64,000 nt of DNA from an uncultured Lachnospiraceae bacterium (GTDB taxonomy: Bacteria; Bacillota; Clostridia; Lachnospirales; Lachnospiraceae): contig CANOFW010000013.1 in NCBI GenBank assembly GCA_947565425.1, forward strand, positions 1 to 64,000, given 5' to 3'. The number at the start of each line of letters is the position of its first letter. The first letter of the stretch is position 1. The translations under genes and the position numbers were made by a program. The notes under the pieces were generated by a model that worked only from the letters and a program-made list of their open reading frames with translations, did not search any database and was not told the DNA's origin. Shown one piece after another: positions 34,529-42,346 of this stretch.

Positions 34529-36139
34529 TTAGTTCCACTCCTCGTTTAACCAGTTTCTAAGCAGCGATGCCACCGCCTCTGGATTCTCATCTACAAATTT
34601 CTCTATCAGAACACGCGTCTCAGACTTCTCGGAAAATCCAATGTCCTCCAGCGAATCTTCTGCCTCTTTGGTAGATGCCAGCAGAGATTCCACAGAAAGT
34701 TCCGGCTCTTCCTCCACCAGTATCTGCTCTTTTCTTGTACTGCGGAATACTACATAACCCAACATCAACATAAGAATAAAGGCAATTATTATCGGAAGGT
34801 AATCCATAACATTCCGGCTGCCTCCAGCATCATATTCAAAGAAAGGAACTTGATATGCCACCATGACAATATTTTCTTCCGGAATTCCGGTTGCCTTTGC
34901 CACCATCTGTATAAAATCCTGATCGACGTCAAGCTTGACTTTATCACGATTTTGCGCCACAAATTCATCAAACGTCATATTATCCAACTGACCACTCGCA
35001 CGCAGCGCCGCTTCACTGTAATACTGGTTCTGGTTTGCCACTACTGTAATGGAAGAACCCTCATAATCAACCTCACCAGGTCCACCTTTTCTCGTGGTAA
35101 CACGCTGGCTGGTATTGTACTGTCTGTTCGTCTCATTAACCGTTTCACTACTAGTTCCGCCGTCTTGCAGCATATACGTAGTGTCATCACCATTGTTTGT
35201 GTCTGTTCCAGGAACTCCGCCCTCTCCGCCTAGCGATTCTCTCTCATATGTAGCCTCACTCGATACCGGACCGTGCTCTGCGTCATCCGGAGTATAATAG
35301 TTATTATCAGTCTCTTCCGTCTCGTCAAAATTGATGTTCAGATTCAAGCCTACGGATGCGCTGTCATAGACGCCTGTACCCAAAACCACATCTTTAACCT
35401 GACTCTTTACCATATTCTCTGCTTTCGTCTTATAAGAAAGTTGTCCACTCGCCGCGCCCATCGCCGTCGAGGTATCTCCACCCAGGAACAAAACATTACC
35501 CGCCGAGTCAATAATAGATATATCATCTGTACCGTCGTTGCCGACCGCCGTAGCAATCCATTTTGCAAGGCCGCTCGCACGCTCCTCATCCATCTCCTCC
35601 GCAAGTGTAAGCCTAACTGCCGCATATGTATCTTCCTCTAAAGCAAGAACCGTACCGTCATCTACCGGCATACTGAGCTTCACTGTCGCTTCATCTACAA
35701 TATCCAGCATTTGTAACTGCTGTGCTAATCTGTCTTCCAGATAAAGCTGGTATTTCTTCGTCTTATCCGACTCCGTGTTGCTGAAGCCACCTTCAAATAC
35801 ATTGTTGATATCATAGCCGGTAGCCGGAATGCCATTCTGCCCAAGCAAGATGGCCGCATTCGCTTCATCCTGCGTCTTTACAGAAAACCTCAGACCATCA
35901 CTAGAAACTTCAAAATCAATGCCTTCTCCATCTAAAAGCTGCTTCACTTCTGCCGCTTCTTTGGTATTCTCGCAAGTTCTAATTGGCACCATCGTAGGGG
36001 TCGTCAACACTCTGGCTACAATCACCAAACCGACTATAACCACTACGCAAATGCTGGCTATCAACGTCTTTTGTTTTACTGAAAATTTATTCCACCATTC
36101 CAAAAATTGTTTGGGTATGTTTCTTAATCTCTCCTGCAT
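34529..36139 (-). CDS. fliF: MS-ring protein FliF
   Basis: FliF builds the membrane ring on which the motor assembles. The protein (536 residues from the chosen start) has an N-terminal membrane helix (about residues 25-46), ring-building motifs (IDFEVSSDGLRFSVKTQDEAN, VKLSMPVDDG, ATAVGNDGTDDISIIDSAGN), a Gly/Asp/Thr-rich middle, a second membrane helix (about 445-465), and a C-terminal FliG-binding tail. The ATG at 36137-36139 is 6 bases after GGAG; the ATG two codons earlier is too close to it. Confidence 0.95.
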   Translation of the reverse strand: MQERLRNIPKQFLEWWNKFSVKQKTLIASICVVVIVGLVIVARVLTTPTMVPIRTCENTKEAAEVKQLLDGEGIDFEVSSDGLRFSVKTQDEANAAILLGQNGIPATGYDINNVFEGGFSNTESDKTKKYQLYLEDRLAQQLQMLDIVDEATVKLSMPVDDGTVLALEEDTYAAVRLTLAEEMDEERASGLAKWIATAVGNDGTDDISIIDSAGNVLFLGGDTSTAMGAASGQLSYKTKAENMVKSQVKDVVLGTGVYDSASVGLNLNINFDETEETDNNYYTPDDAEHGPVSSEATYERESLGGEGGVPGTDTNNGDDTTYMLQDGGTSSETVNETNRQYNTSQRVTTRKGGPGEVDYEGSSITVVANQNQYYSEAALRASGQLDNMTFDEFVAQNRDKVKLDVDQDFIQMVAKATGIPEENIVMVAYQVPFFEYDAGGSRNVMDYLPIIIAFILMLMLGYVVFRSTRKEQILVEEEPELSVESLLASTKEAEDSLEDIGFSEKSETRVLIEKFVDENPEAVASLLRNWLNEEWN

Positions 36140-36230
36140 GTGCATCTCCTACCAAAATTTATTCTCCGCAAAATTGATTCAGGCGCCATTTGTTTTGCGA
36201 CGCACCCGTTCAATTCCCTTCACTCTGAAA

Positions 36231-36542
36231 TTAAACCTGCATGTTCATAATCTCTTTGTAAGCTTCTAACATTCTGTCCCTGACAGCAATTGTATAGTTG
36301 AGCGCAATATCGGCCTTCTCTTGCGCTGCATTTAAACTATGCGTATTCGTCGCATAACCAAGTTCAAACTGCATCATTGCCGACTCCGCATCGTTGCTCG
36401 CATCATTCGCCTCACCTATCGTATTCATCATAGACTGCAAGATACCGCTAAACTCTTCATCCTGTCTGCCAACCTGAGTGGCAGAATTTGCAACGTCTGT
36501 GAGATAACTTGGAACCACATTATTTAACGCTGAAATATCCAT
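36231..36542 (-). CDS. fliE: Flagellar rod-MS ring junction protein FliE
   Basis: FliE is the adaptor between the MS-ring and the rod. The 103-residue protein has the family's C-terminal segment MQFELGYATNTHSLNAAQEKADIALNYTIAVRDRMLEAYKEIMNMQV. GGAGG precedes the ATG. It lies between flgC and fliF, the standard order. The DNA of this gene also holds a SigD-like promoter word pair (see 36307-36334). Confidence 0.94.
   Translation of the reverse strand: MDISALNNVVPSYLTDVANSATQVGRQDEEFSGILQSMMNTIGEANDASNDAESAMMQFELGYATNTHSLNAAQEKADIALNYTIAVRDRMLEAYKEIMNMQV
36307..36334 (-). promoter_or_regulatory. SigD-promoter-like pair inside fliE
   Basis: Minus-strand TAAA (36331-36334) and GCCGATAT (36307-36314), separated by 16 bases, match the published SigD consensus (TAAA, about 15 bases, GCCGATAT) without a mismatch. 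It could drive fliF onward once SigD is made. Both words encode conserved FliE residues, so chance cannot be excluded. Confidence 0.35.
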
Positions 36543-36562
36543 TTAAAATGCCTCCCTGTATT

Positions 36563-37003
36563 CTACTTGCCAAGTTCTAAGCCCTTCAAAGCAATTGCCT
36601 TACTTGTCTCAAACGCCGTAAGGTTCGCTTCATAGGCGCGACTGGCATCAATCATATTTGTCATTTCGGTAATAATATTCACATTTGGATAAGATACATA
36701 ACCATTCTCGTCTGCATCTGGATGAGAAGGTTCATATTTCATGATATAATCGCTTACCGTATCATCCGATACCTGGCTCACCTTTACGCCATTTCCCAGA
36801 AAGGCTTCTCTCGTATGCTCCAAAACTCTGCTAAAAGGAGTTGTCCGCTTCTCCTGGAAGGTTACAATCTTTCTCGTATAAGGCGTCCCATCCTCCGTCC
36901 TAGTCGTAGTTACATTCGCAACATTCTCCGAAATCACATCCATCCGAAACCGCTGTGCAGTCAAACCGGATGTATTAATGTTAAATGACTGAAACAATGA
37001 CAT
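36563..37003 (-). CDS. flgC: Flagellar proximal rod protein FlgC
   Basis: FlgC is a rod subunit. From the ATG at 37001-37003, which follows GGAGGT by 6 bases, the protein opens MSLFQSFNINTSGLTAQRFR with DVISENVANVTT, then the rod-specific middle and the C-terminal helix IDASRAYEANLTAFETSKAIALKG. About 146 residues. Longer upstream frames run through the ribosome binding site. Confidence 0.95.
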   Translation of the reverse strand: MSLFQSFNINTSGLTAQRFRMDVISENVANVTTTRTEDGTPYTRKIVTFQEKRTTPFSRVLEHTREAFLGNGVKVSQVSDDTVSDYIMKYEPSHPDADENGYVSYPNVNIITEMTNMIDASRAYEANLTAFETSKAIALKGLELGK

Positions 37004-37082
37004 ACTGTTACCTCCACATTTTCGCCCTATCCGGCGTTCTCTTCCCTTCAATATCCCTAAAATATCCCTTACTCAAACACCC

Positions 37083-37472
37083 TTACTTAATCACACTCTT
37101 AATTCTGGCAAATTCCTTTGACATACTGTCAATCAGACCATTATATTTCACCCTGACAGACGCCAGCTCTGCGTACTCCTGCTCCGGGTCTACATTGTTC
37201 TTGTCCAAACGATAAGAGTATCCCGGCGCATCCGTATAAATCGAAGCGTCCAAATGATCCATATGCAAACTTTTTACCTTCTTATCCAATGAAATATACT
37301 TGGATCTCCCTAATTCCTGCTCAAGGATCCCTTCAAAATCTACGTCCTGCCGTTTATATCCAGGCGTATCCCCATTCGCAATATTGTTACTGATAGCTGT
37401 TTCACGCAGCCAGGCCGCATTTGCACCCTTCTCCAACACATCAATGTAGTCATAAATCCCACTGGCTAACAT
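37083..37472 (-). CDS. flgB: Flagellar proximal rod protein FlgB
   Basis: FlgB is the first gene of the fla/che operon. From the ATG at 37470-37472 (AAAGGAG 8 bases upstream) the protein begins MLASGIYDYIDVLEKGANAAW and holds ETAISNNIANGDTPGYKRQDV, the conserved rod signature. It is about 129 residues. The upstream region has a putative SigA promoter and a CodY-box-like site. Confidence 0.95.
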   Translation of the reverse strand: MLASGIYDYIDVLEKGANAAWLRETAISNNIANGDTPGYKRQDVDFEGILEQELGRSKYISLDKKVKSLHMDHLDASIYTDAPGYSYRLDKNNVDPEQEYAELASVRVKYNGLIDSMSKEFARIKSVIK

Positions 37473-37527
37473 AATATTGCTCCTTTCCTCTTTAGATTTT
37501 CCCTTTTTCCACACATGAATCAATCTT

Positions 37528-37577
37528 ATTATAGATTATCGCAATCGACCTTATATTGCAAGTATTTTTTGCAAATT
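37528..37577 (-). promoter_or_regulatory. Putative fla/che promoter region with CodY-box-like site
   Basis: Reading toward flgB: AATTTGCAAAAAATA (37563-37577) differs at three of 15 positions from the CodY box AATTTTCWGAAAATT. Directly after it comes TTGCAA (37556-37561), 17 bases before TAATCT (37533-37538) or 22 before a better TATAAT (37528-37533). The exact -10 is therefore uncertain. CodY repression of the fla/che promoter is known in Bacillus subtilis, which makes the site plausible. Confidence 0.45.
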
Positions 37578-37588
37578 CTTCGTATATT

Positions 37589-37888
37589 TTACATGATATT
37601 GTGTTTTGCCGTCGATATGGGCACAAATACATGGTATAAACTCCCTACCCGCGAAATATCTGGCAAACCTTTGCCATCACTTTCCACAAGGCTTTTTTCC
37701 ATGTATATGAACCTTTTCTGAAAGATATGCCAATACACGCCCGCGTTTTTGTATTCCGCAATTTCATTGTGCAGGCCAAAGTCGTCGCACAATTACATTA
37801 TTTCATTCAGCAAAGCAGCTTTTACTGCCATATTCTTGGCAACAAATGGGCAAAAAAAGGAATCTGCAACTTTATTTGCAAATTCCAT
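37589..37888 (-). pseudogene. Unknown 99-codon frame interrupted by one stop, between codY and flgB
   Basis: A frame opening at ATG 37886-37888 behind GGTGGAGATAAA reads 31 codons, meets TAA at 37793-37795, and continues in the same frame for 67 more codons to a TAA at 37589-37591. The second part (for example LHNEIAEYKNAGVYWHIFQK and VGSLYHVFVPISTAKHN) looks like real protein, with normal codon choice and no homologue I recognise. It may be a gene inactivated by one nonsense change, or two coupled short genes, the second starting at TTG just after the stop. Confidence 0.45.
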
Positions 37889-37967
37889 TTTATCTCCACC
37901 ACCGATTCCGTTCGGCTGTTTCCCCAATTATACGCTTCTCTCTACAGATAGATTCGCTGTTCTATAT

Positions 37968-38756
37968 TCAATTAACCTTCATATGCTCTTTTTTTAAACT
38001 CTCAACTTCTTCAAACACCACATCATTCAATACCTTTATGTATGTACCTTTCATACCGGAAGATCTGGATTCAATAACTCCCGCACTTTCAAACTTACGA
38101 AGCGCATTCACAATGACGCTCCTCGTAATGCCTACGCGATCAGCAATCTTGCTGGCTACTAAAATGCCTTCTTTCCCATCCAGCTCATCAAAAATATGAA
38201 TAACCGCCTCCAGTTCCGAAAAGGAGAGTGTGCTAATTGCTGATTTAACAACCTGAACTTTTCGATTCTCTTCGGCATTCTCCTCGTTGACGGAGCGCAT
38301 CATCTCCAATCCAACTACCGTAGTTCCATATTCGCTCAATATAATATCATCAATATCATACTGCTCTTCCAGACGATAAACAAACAGTGTTCCCAAACGT
38401 TCTCCAGCAATATCAATAGGCGTAATGATTGCCCGGTACTTATTCACTTCACCGGACACAAAACCCAATGTCTCTAGATTCACGTTCTCCTTTGTAGACA
38501 AAATTCCCAGCAGCCGTTCATTCAACAAAACATCAATAAAACCGCCGACATCGCCTGCAACCAGCTCCTGGAGCTCTTCTGTCTGCCTGCTCTTACCTAC
38601 TCCGAGAATCTTTCCTTTCTTACTGATTACAAGAATATTAGAGCCTAATATTTCAGTCAGAACTTCACAAATATCGTTAAAGACAACTTTCGAGGAACTA
38701 TTGTTGTGAAGCAACTTATTAATTTTCCTTGTCTTGTCTAATAACTGGACACTCAT
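37968..38756 (-). CDS. codY: Global regulator CodY
   Basis: CodY senses branched-chain amino acids and GTP and represses stationary-phase, transport and motility genes. The 262-residue protein has an N-terminal GAF domain (MSVQLLDKTRKINKLLHN onward; ISKKGKILGVGKSRQTEE) and a C-terminal winged helix (KEGILVASKIADRVGITRSVIVNALRKFESAGVIESRS). GGAGG precedes the ATG. topA-codY-flgB is a conserved gene order in Firmicutes. A CodY-like box overlaps its own promoter. Confidence 0.96.
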   Translation of the reverse strand: MSVQLLDKTRKINKLLHNNSSSKVVFNDICEVLTEILGSNILVISKKGKILGVGKSRQTEELQELVAGDVGGFIDVLLNERLLGILSTKENVNLETLGFVSGEVNKYRAIITPIDIAGERLGTLFVYRLEEQYDIDDIILSEYGTTVVGLEMMRSVNEENAEENRKVQVVKSAISTLSFSELEAVIHIFDELDGKEGILVASKIADRVGITRSVIVNALRKFESAGVIESRSSGMKGTYIKVLNDVVFEEVESLKKEHMKVN

Positions 38757-38812
38757 TAAGATACCTCCTGACTAAATATTATTTCCCTCTATACTCTCAT
38801 AAACTCTTTTTT

Positions 38813-38841
38813 ACTATAACACATTTATCTTCAGAAAACAA
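38813..38841 (-). promoter_or_regulatory. SigA promoter of codY with an overlapping CodY-like box
   Basis: TTGTTT (38836-38841) and TATAGT (38813-38818) are 17 bases apart. The same strand carries TGTTTTCTGAAGATA (38826-38840), which matches 11 of 15 positions of the CodY box, across the -35 and spacer. This suggests autoregulation, as known in other Firmicutes. Confidence 0.5.
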
Positions 38842-38859
38842 CAACTTTCTACATTTTGC

Positions 38860-39041
38860 ACCATTTATGGTAACAGTTCAGCCATCGCCAAATTTATGGG
38901 CGAATCATGCTGGCATGAATGAGCACATAATGCCGGCGATGAGCGGAACGCCAGATTATGAGCAAAAAGAGTTGCGAAGCAACGGAAAGCACGTAAGTGC
39001 GGTTTTGCGAATGGCGTGGGCTGAACTGTTACCATTTATGG
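38860..39041. repeat. Palindromic intergenic element between topA and codY (MITE-like)
   Basis: Perfect 15-base inverted repeats GGTAACAGTTCAGCC (38869-38883) and GGCTGAACTGTTACC (39019-39033) bound a 180-base stretch of small hairpins: CATGC/GCATG (38906-38917), GGCG/CGCC, GTTGC-GAA-GCAAC (38971-38983) and GCAC-GTAA-GTGC. ACCATTTATGG occurs on both sides (38860-38870 and 39031-39041) and could be a target duplication, though the word is itself nearly palindromic. The right end covers the topA stop codon. No coding frame is convincing. Confidence 0.65.
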
Positions 39042-41120
39042 ATTCTCCTGCTTTTTGGGCTTCTCCTTGACGAATCCACACTGATTATCTGCACACACCA
39101 ATTTATTGCCTTTTTCTACCATATATCCGCCACATTGCGGACATCTCTCCTCGGAGGGACGTTGCCAAGTCATAAAATCACAATCCGGATTGTCCTCACA
39201 CCCATAATATTTCCTGCCCTTTTTCGTCTTGCGTAATACGACTTCCTTTCCACATTTTGGACATTCCACGCCAATTTTCTCCAAATAAGGCTTGGTATTA
39301 CGGCATTCTGGAAATCCGGGACATGCAAGAAACCTTCCATGGGGACCATATTTAATCACCATGTTGCGACCGCACAAATCACAAACTACATCTGTGACTT
39401 CGTCATGAATTTCTACCTTTTCCAATTCCTTTTCCGCAATCTGCACCGCTTCGTCCAAGTCTGGATAGAAATTCCTTACCACCGTCTTCCATTCCACATT
39501 TCCCTCGGCCACCTTATCCAGAAGAGATTCCATATTGGCAGTAAATTGCTCGTCAACAATCGTGGAAAAAGCTTCTTTCATAATAGAATTAACTACCTCA
39601 CCCAATTCCGTCACATACAAATTGCGGTTTTCTTTCGTCAAATATCTGCGCGCCAACAGCGTGGTAATCGTCGGCGCATAAGTACTGGGACGTCCGATGC
39701 CTAGTTCCTCTAACGTCTTCACCAGCGAAGCCTCCGTAAAATGTGCCGGCGGCTGCGTAAAATGCTGTTTCTCATTCATCTCCTTCATTTCCAGCTTTGT
39801 ATCCGTGTCAATCGACTTCAATAGAACATTATTTTCGCTCTTTTCGTCATCCTCACTCGTATACACAGATAAAAATCCCTCAAAAATAATTTTGGACGCC
39901 GACACATGAAAACGATAAGCTCCTGCTGTGATTTTGACGGAAGTCGTCTCATACTCCGCACTGGACATACGGCTTGCCGTAAAACGATTCCAAATCAATT
40001 GATACAAACGAAATTGGTCACGGCTCAATGATTCTTTGATTTTCGCCGGAGTCCTTGTAATATCTGACGGGCGGATCGCCTCATGCGCATCCTGAATTTT
40101 CTGATTGCTCTTCTTGCTCACGCCAGCCGCAGCCGCATACTTCTCACCATAGGCAGACTGGATATACTCTCTTGCCGCCACGTCCGCCTCTTCGGAAATA
40201 CGCACGGAATCTGTTCGCAAATAAGTAATAACACCCACCGTTCCTTGTCCTTTGATATCAATTCCTTCATAGAGCTGTTGCGCCAAACGCATTGTCTTTT
40301 GCGTGGAAAAATTCAATCGTTTTGCCGCCTCCTGCTGAAGCGTGCTGGTTGTAAACGGCAACGGTGCCTTCTTCACCCGGCTTCCTTTCTTTACATCTAG
40401 TACCTGATACTTTTCTTTTTCCAGGTTGTGCAATATCTCATCCAACTCCTGCCTGGAGCCTATCGTTATCTTTCCTTTATCATCACCGTAAAACTTGGCG
40501 TCAAGCAATTTTTTCTCGCCCGGGATTGCAAACTTGGCGTCCAATGTCCAGTACTCCTCCGGGATAAATGCATTGACCTCTTCCTCTCTGTCGCAAATAA
40601 TACGCAGGGCAACGGACTGCACGCGCCCCGCGCTTAGTCCCCGCTTTACTTTCGCCCACAATACAGGGCTGATACGATAGCCCACCATACGATCCAACAT
40701 ACGCCTTGTCTGCTGAGCGTCCACCAGATTCATATCTATATTGCGCGCCTGTTTCAAGGAAGCTTTTACCGCATTTTTCGTAATCTCATTAAAACTTATC
40801 CGGCTTACCTTCTTATCTTCCAGCTTTAAAGCTTTGGACAAGTGCCAAGAAATCGCCTCCCCTTCACGGTCCGGGTCCGTCGCCAGAAATACTTTATCTG
40901 CCTTTTTCACCTCTTTTCTGAGATTGGCAAGAATATCCCCTTTGCCGCGGATTGTGATATATTTCGGCTCATAATCATGTTCTACATCTATACCAAGCTG
41001 GCTCTTTGGCAAGTCACGCACATGTCCGTTAGACGCCACAACCTCATAATTTTTCCCTAAAAATTTTTTGATTGTCTTCACCTTTGCCGGTGACTCCACA
41101 ATTACCAGATACTTCGCCAT
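39036..41120 (-). CDS. topA: DNA topoisomerase I
   Basis: TopA relaxes negative supercoils through a transient 5'-phosphotyrosine bond. The 694-residue protein starts MAKYLVIVESPAKVKTIKKF (Toprim domain), has the DxDxEGE site in LATDPDREGEAIS, the active-site Tyr in VITYLRTDSVRIS and two or three C-terminal zinc ribbons (CDLCGRNMV, CPKCGKEVV, CPQCGGYMV). The ATG at 41118-41120 follows GAGGAG. Its last codons lie inside the flank of the palindromic element. Confidence 0.97.
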   Translation of the reverse strand: MAKYLVIVESPAKVKTIKKFLGKNYEVVASNGHVRDLPKSQLGIDVEHDYEPKYITIRGKGDILANLRKEVKKADKVFLATDPDREGEAISWHLSKALKLEDKKVSRISFNEITKNAVKASLKQARNIDMNLVDAQQTRRMLDRMVGYRISPVLWAKVKRGLSAGRVQSVALRIICDREEEVNAFIPEEYWTLDAKFAIPGEKKLLDAKFYGDDKGKITIGSRQELDEILHNLEKEKYQVLDVKKGSRVKKAPLPFTTSTLQQEAAKRLNFSTQKTMRLAQQLYEGIDIKGQGTVGVITYLRTDSVRISEEADVAAREYIQSAYGEKYAAAAGVSKKSNQKIQDAHEAIRPSDITRTPAKIKESLSRDQFRLYQLIWNRFTASRMSSAEYETTSVKITAGAYRFHVSASKIIFEGFLSVYTSEDDEKSENNVLLKSIDTDTKLEMKEMNEKQHFTQPPAHFTEASLVKTLEELGIGRPSTYAPTITTLLARRYLTKENRNLYVTELGEVVNSIMKEAFSTIVDEQFTANMESLLDKVAEGNVEWKTVVRNFYPDLDEAVQIAEKELEKVEIHDEVTDVVCDLCGRNMVIKYGPHGRFLACPGFPECRNTKPYLEKIGVECPKCGKEVVLRKTKKGRKYYGCEDNPDCDFMTWQRPSEERCPQCGGYMVEKGNKLVCADNQCGFVKEKPKKQENP

Positions 41121-41215
41121 TTGTCTGCTCCTCTCCATTTATTATCAAGCGAATACATCCGCACAAACTTCCTGCTTCTCCATTCCTTTGGATACGTCTT
41201 CACAGGAAATTGCAC
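41102..41215 (-). CDS. Possible 37-residue leader peptide overlapping topA
   Basis: A GTG at 41213-41215 lies 5 bases after a perfect AGGAGG that itself overlaps the dprA stop codon. The frame reads MQFPVKTYPKEWRSRKFVRM and ends at 41102-41104, 18 bases inside topA in another frame. The peptide is basic (many Lys/Arg). It could couple topA translation to dprA; no homology is known to me. Confidence 0.3.
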   Translation of the reverse strand: MQFPVKTYPKEWRSRKFVRMYSLDNKWRGADKWRSIW

Positions 41216-41224
41216 GGCAACCTC

Positions 41225-42346
41225 CTATGATACAAAATCATCGGAACGGACATAGTAATTCTTATAAACCTCTAAAACAACACCCCTTTCACGCAATGAT
41301 TCCAGCGTTTCTATCAATTTCCCCAGATTCAGCCCTGTTTCTGTTATGAGCTCTTCCAGGTTTTTGGGTGTCAAACCGAGACAACTATACACCAACCTCT
41401 CTAAATTTTCAAGAGATATTTTTTGCTTTCTGCATGAATTTTCTTCTGTTTTTGCAAAAATATGCATCTCTTTTAGAAAATCTTCTATATTTAAAAATAT
41501 TCCCGCGCCCTGCTGAATCAGCCGGTTTGTCCCTTGGCTTAATAGGTCTGAAACCCTTCCCGGCAATGCATAGACGTCCTTGCCCTGTTCCAAAGCAAAA
41601 TCTGCTGTAATCAGCGAACCACTCTTCTCTTTTGCCTCCACCACCAGCACGACATCTGACAATCCACTGATGATGCGGTTGCGCTGGGGAAAATGAAAAG
41701 CAATCGGCTGTGTACGCGGCGAATATTCAGAAATTACACCACCCATTTCTATGAGCCGTCCATATAATTCACGGTTTCCGACAGGATAACATACATCCAC
41801 GCCGCAGCCCAATACGCCGAATGTGCTGCCTTTGCCGCGCAGCGCTCCCCTATGTGCCGCCCCATCAATGCCTGCCGCCATGCCGCTAATCACAGCAATG
41901 CCCGCGGCAGCCAATCCCTGTCCAATCTGTTCTGCGGCAGCTTTTCCATAATATGTACAATTTCTGGCCCCCACAATGCCAACTGCTTTTTGTTTCTCAG
42001 AAGGAAGTTTTCCACGGTAAAAAAGCCCATAGGGAGGATTATAAATGCTCCTAAGCCTGGTTGGATAAGCTTCCTCCTGCCATACCGCCAGCCTTATCCC
42101 ATTCTGCATACAATATGTCAGTTCTTTTTCCAGCTCCTCCTCCTGCCGGCGCTGCTCTATTTCTATCATCGCCTTTTCCTGCTCCGTGAGAATAGGAATC
42201 CGTTCTAAGAATTCCAGGCGTGCACGGTACAACCCTTCCGCTCCCGCAAACATTTCTTCCAGAAAAATTTTTTTCCTACCGGAAAGCGATGCAATACTGG
42301 CAAGCCAATATTCATATTTATTATACGCTGCCTGATTCTTACTCAT
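41225..42346 (-). CDS. dprA: DNA processing protein DprA
   Basis: DprA loads RecA on incoming single-stranded DNA during transformation. The 373-residue protein has an N-terminal helical domain, the Rossmann domain with GIVGARNCTYYGK, the motif ISGMAAGIDGAAHRGAL and VLGCGVDVCYP, and a C-terminal winged-helix segment (LVYSCLGLTPKNLEELITETGL). The ATG overlaps the yifB stop codon (ATGA). dprA before topA is a conserved Firmicute arrangement. Confidence 0.95.
   Translation of the reverse strand: MSKNQAAYNKYEYWLASIASLSGRKKIFLEEMFAGAEGLYRARLEFLERIPILTEQEKAMIEIEQRRQEEELEKELTYCMQNGIRLAVWQEEAYPTRLRSIYNPPYGLFYRGKLPSEKQKAVGIVGARNCTYYGKAAAEQIGQGLAAAGIAVISGMAAGIDGAAHRGALRGKGSTFGVLGCGVDVCYPVGNRELYGRLIEMGGVISEYSPRTQPIAFHFPQRNRIISGLSDVVLVVEAKEKSGSLITADFALEQGKDVYALPGRVSDLLSQGTNRLIQQGAGIFLNIEDFLKEMHIFAKTEENSCRKQKISLENLERLVYSCLGLTPKNLEELITETGLNLGKLIETLESLRERGVVLEVYKNYYVRSDDFVS

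Noticed and set aside
37484-37560. SigD promoter for flgB
   Set aside because: TGCGATAA resembles the -10 at 6 of 8 positions but there is no TAAA at the proper distance.
37780-37795. Another copy of the TGTCGCAC repeat word near codY
   Set aside because: Only GTCGCAC is shared and the flanks do not align, so it is a chance match inside the interrupted frame.
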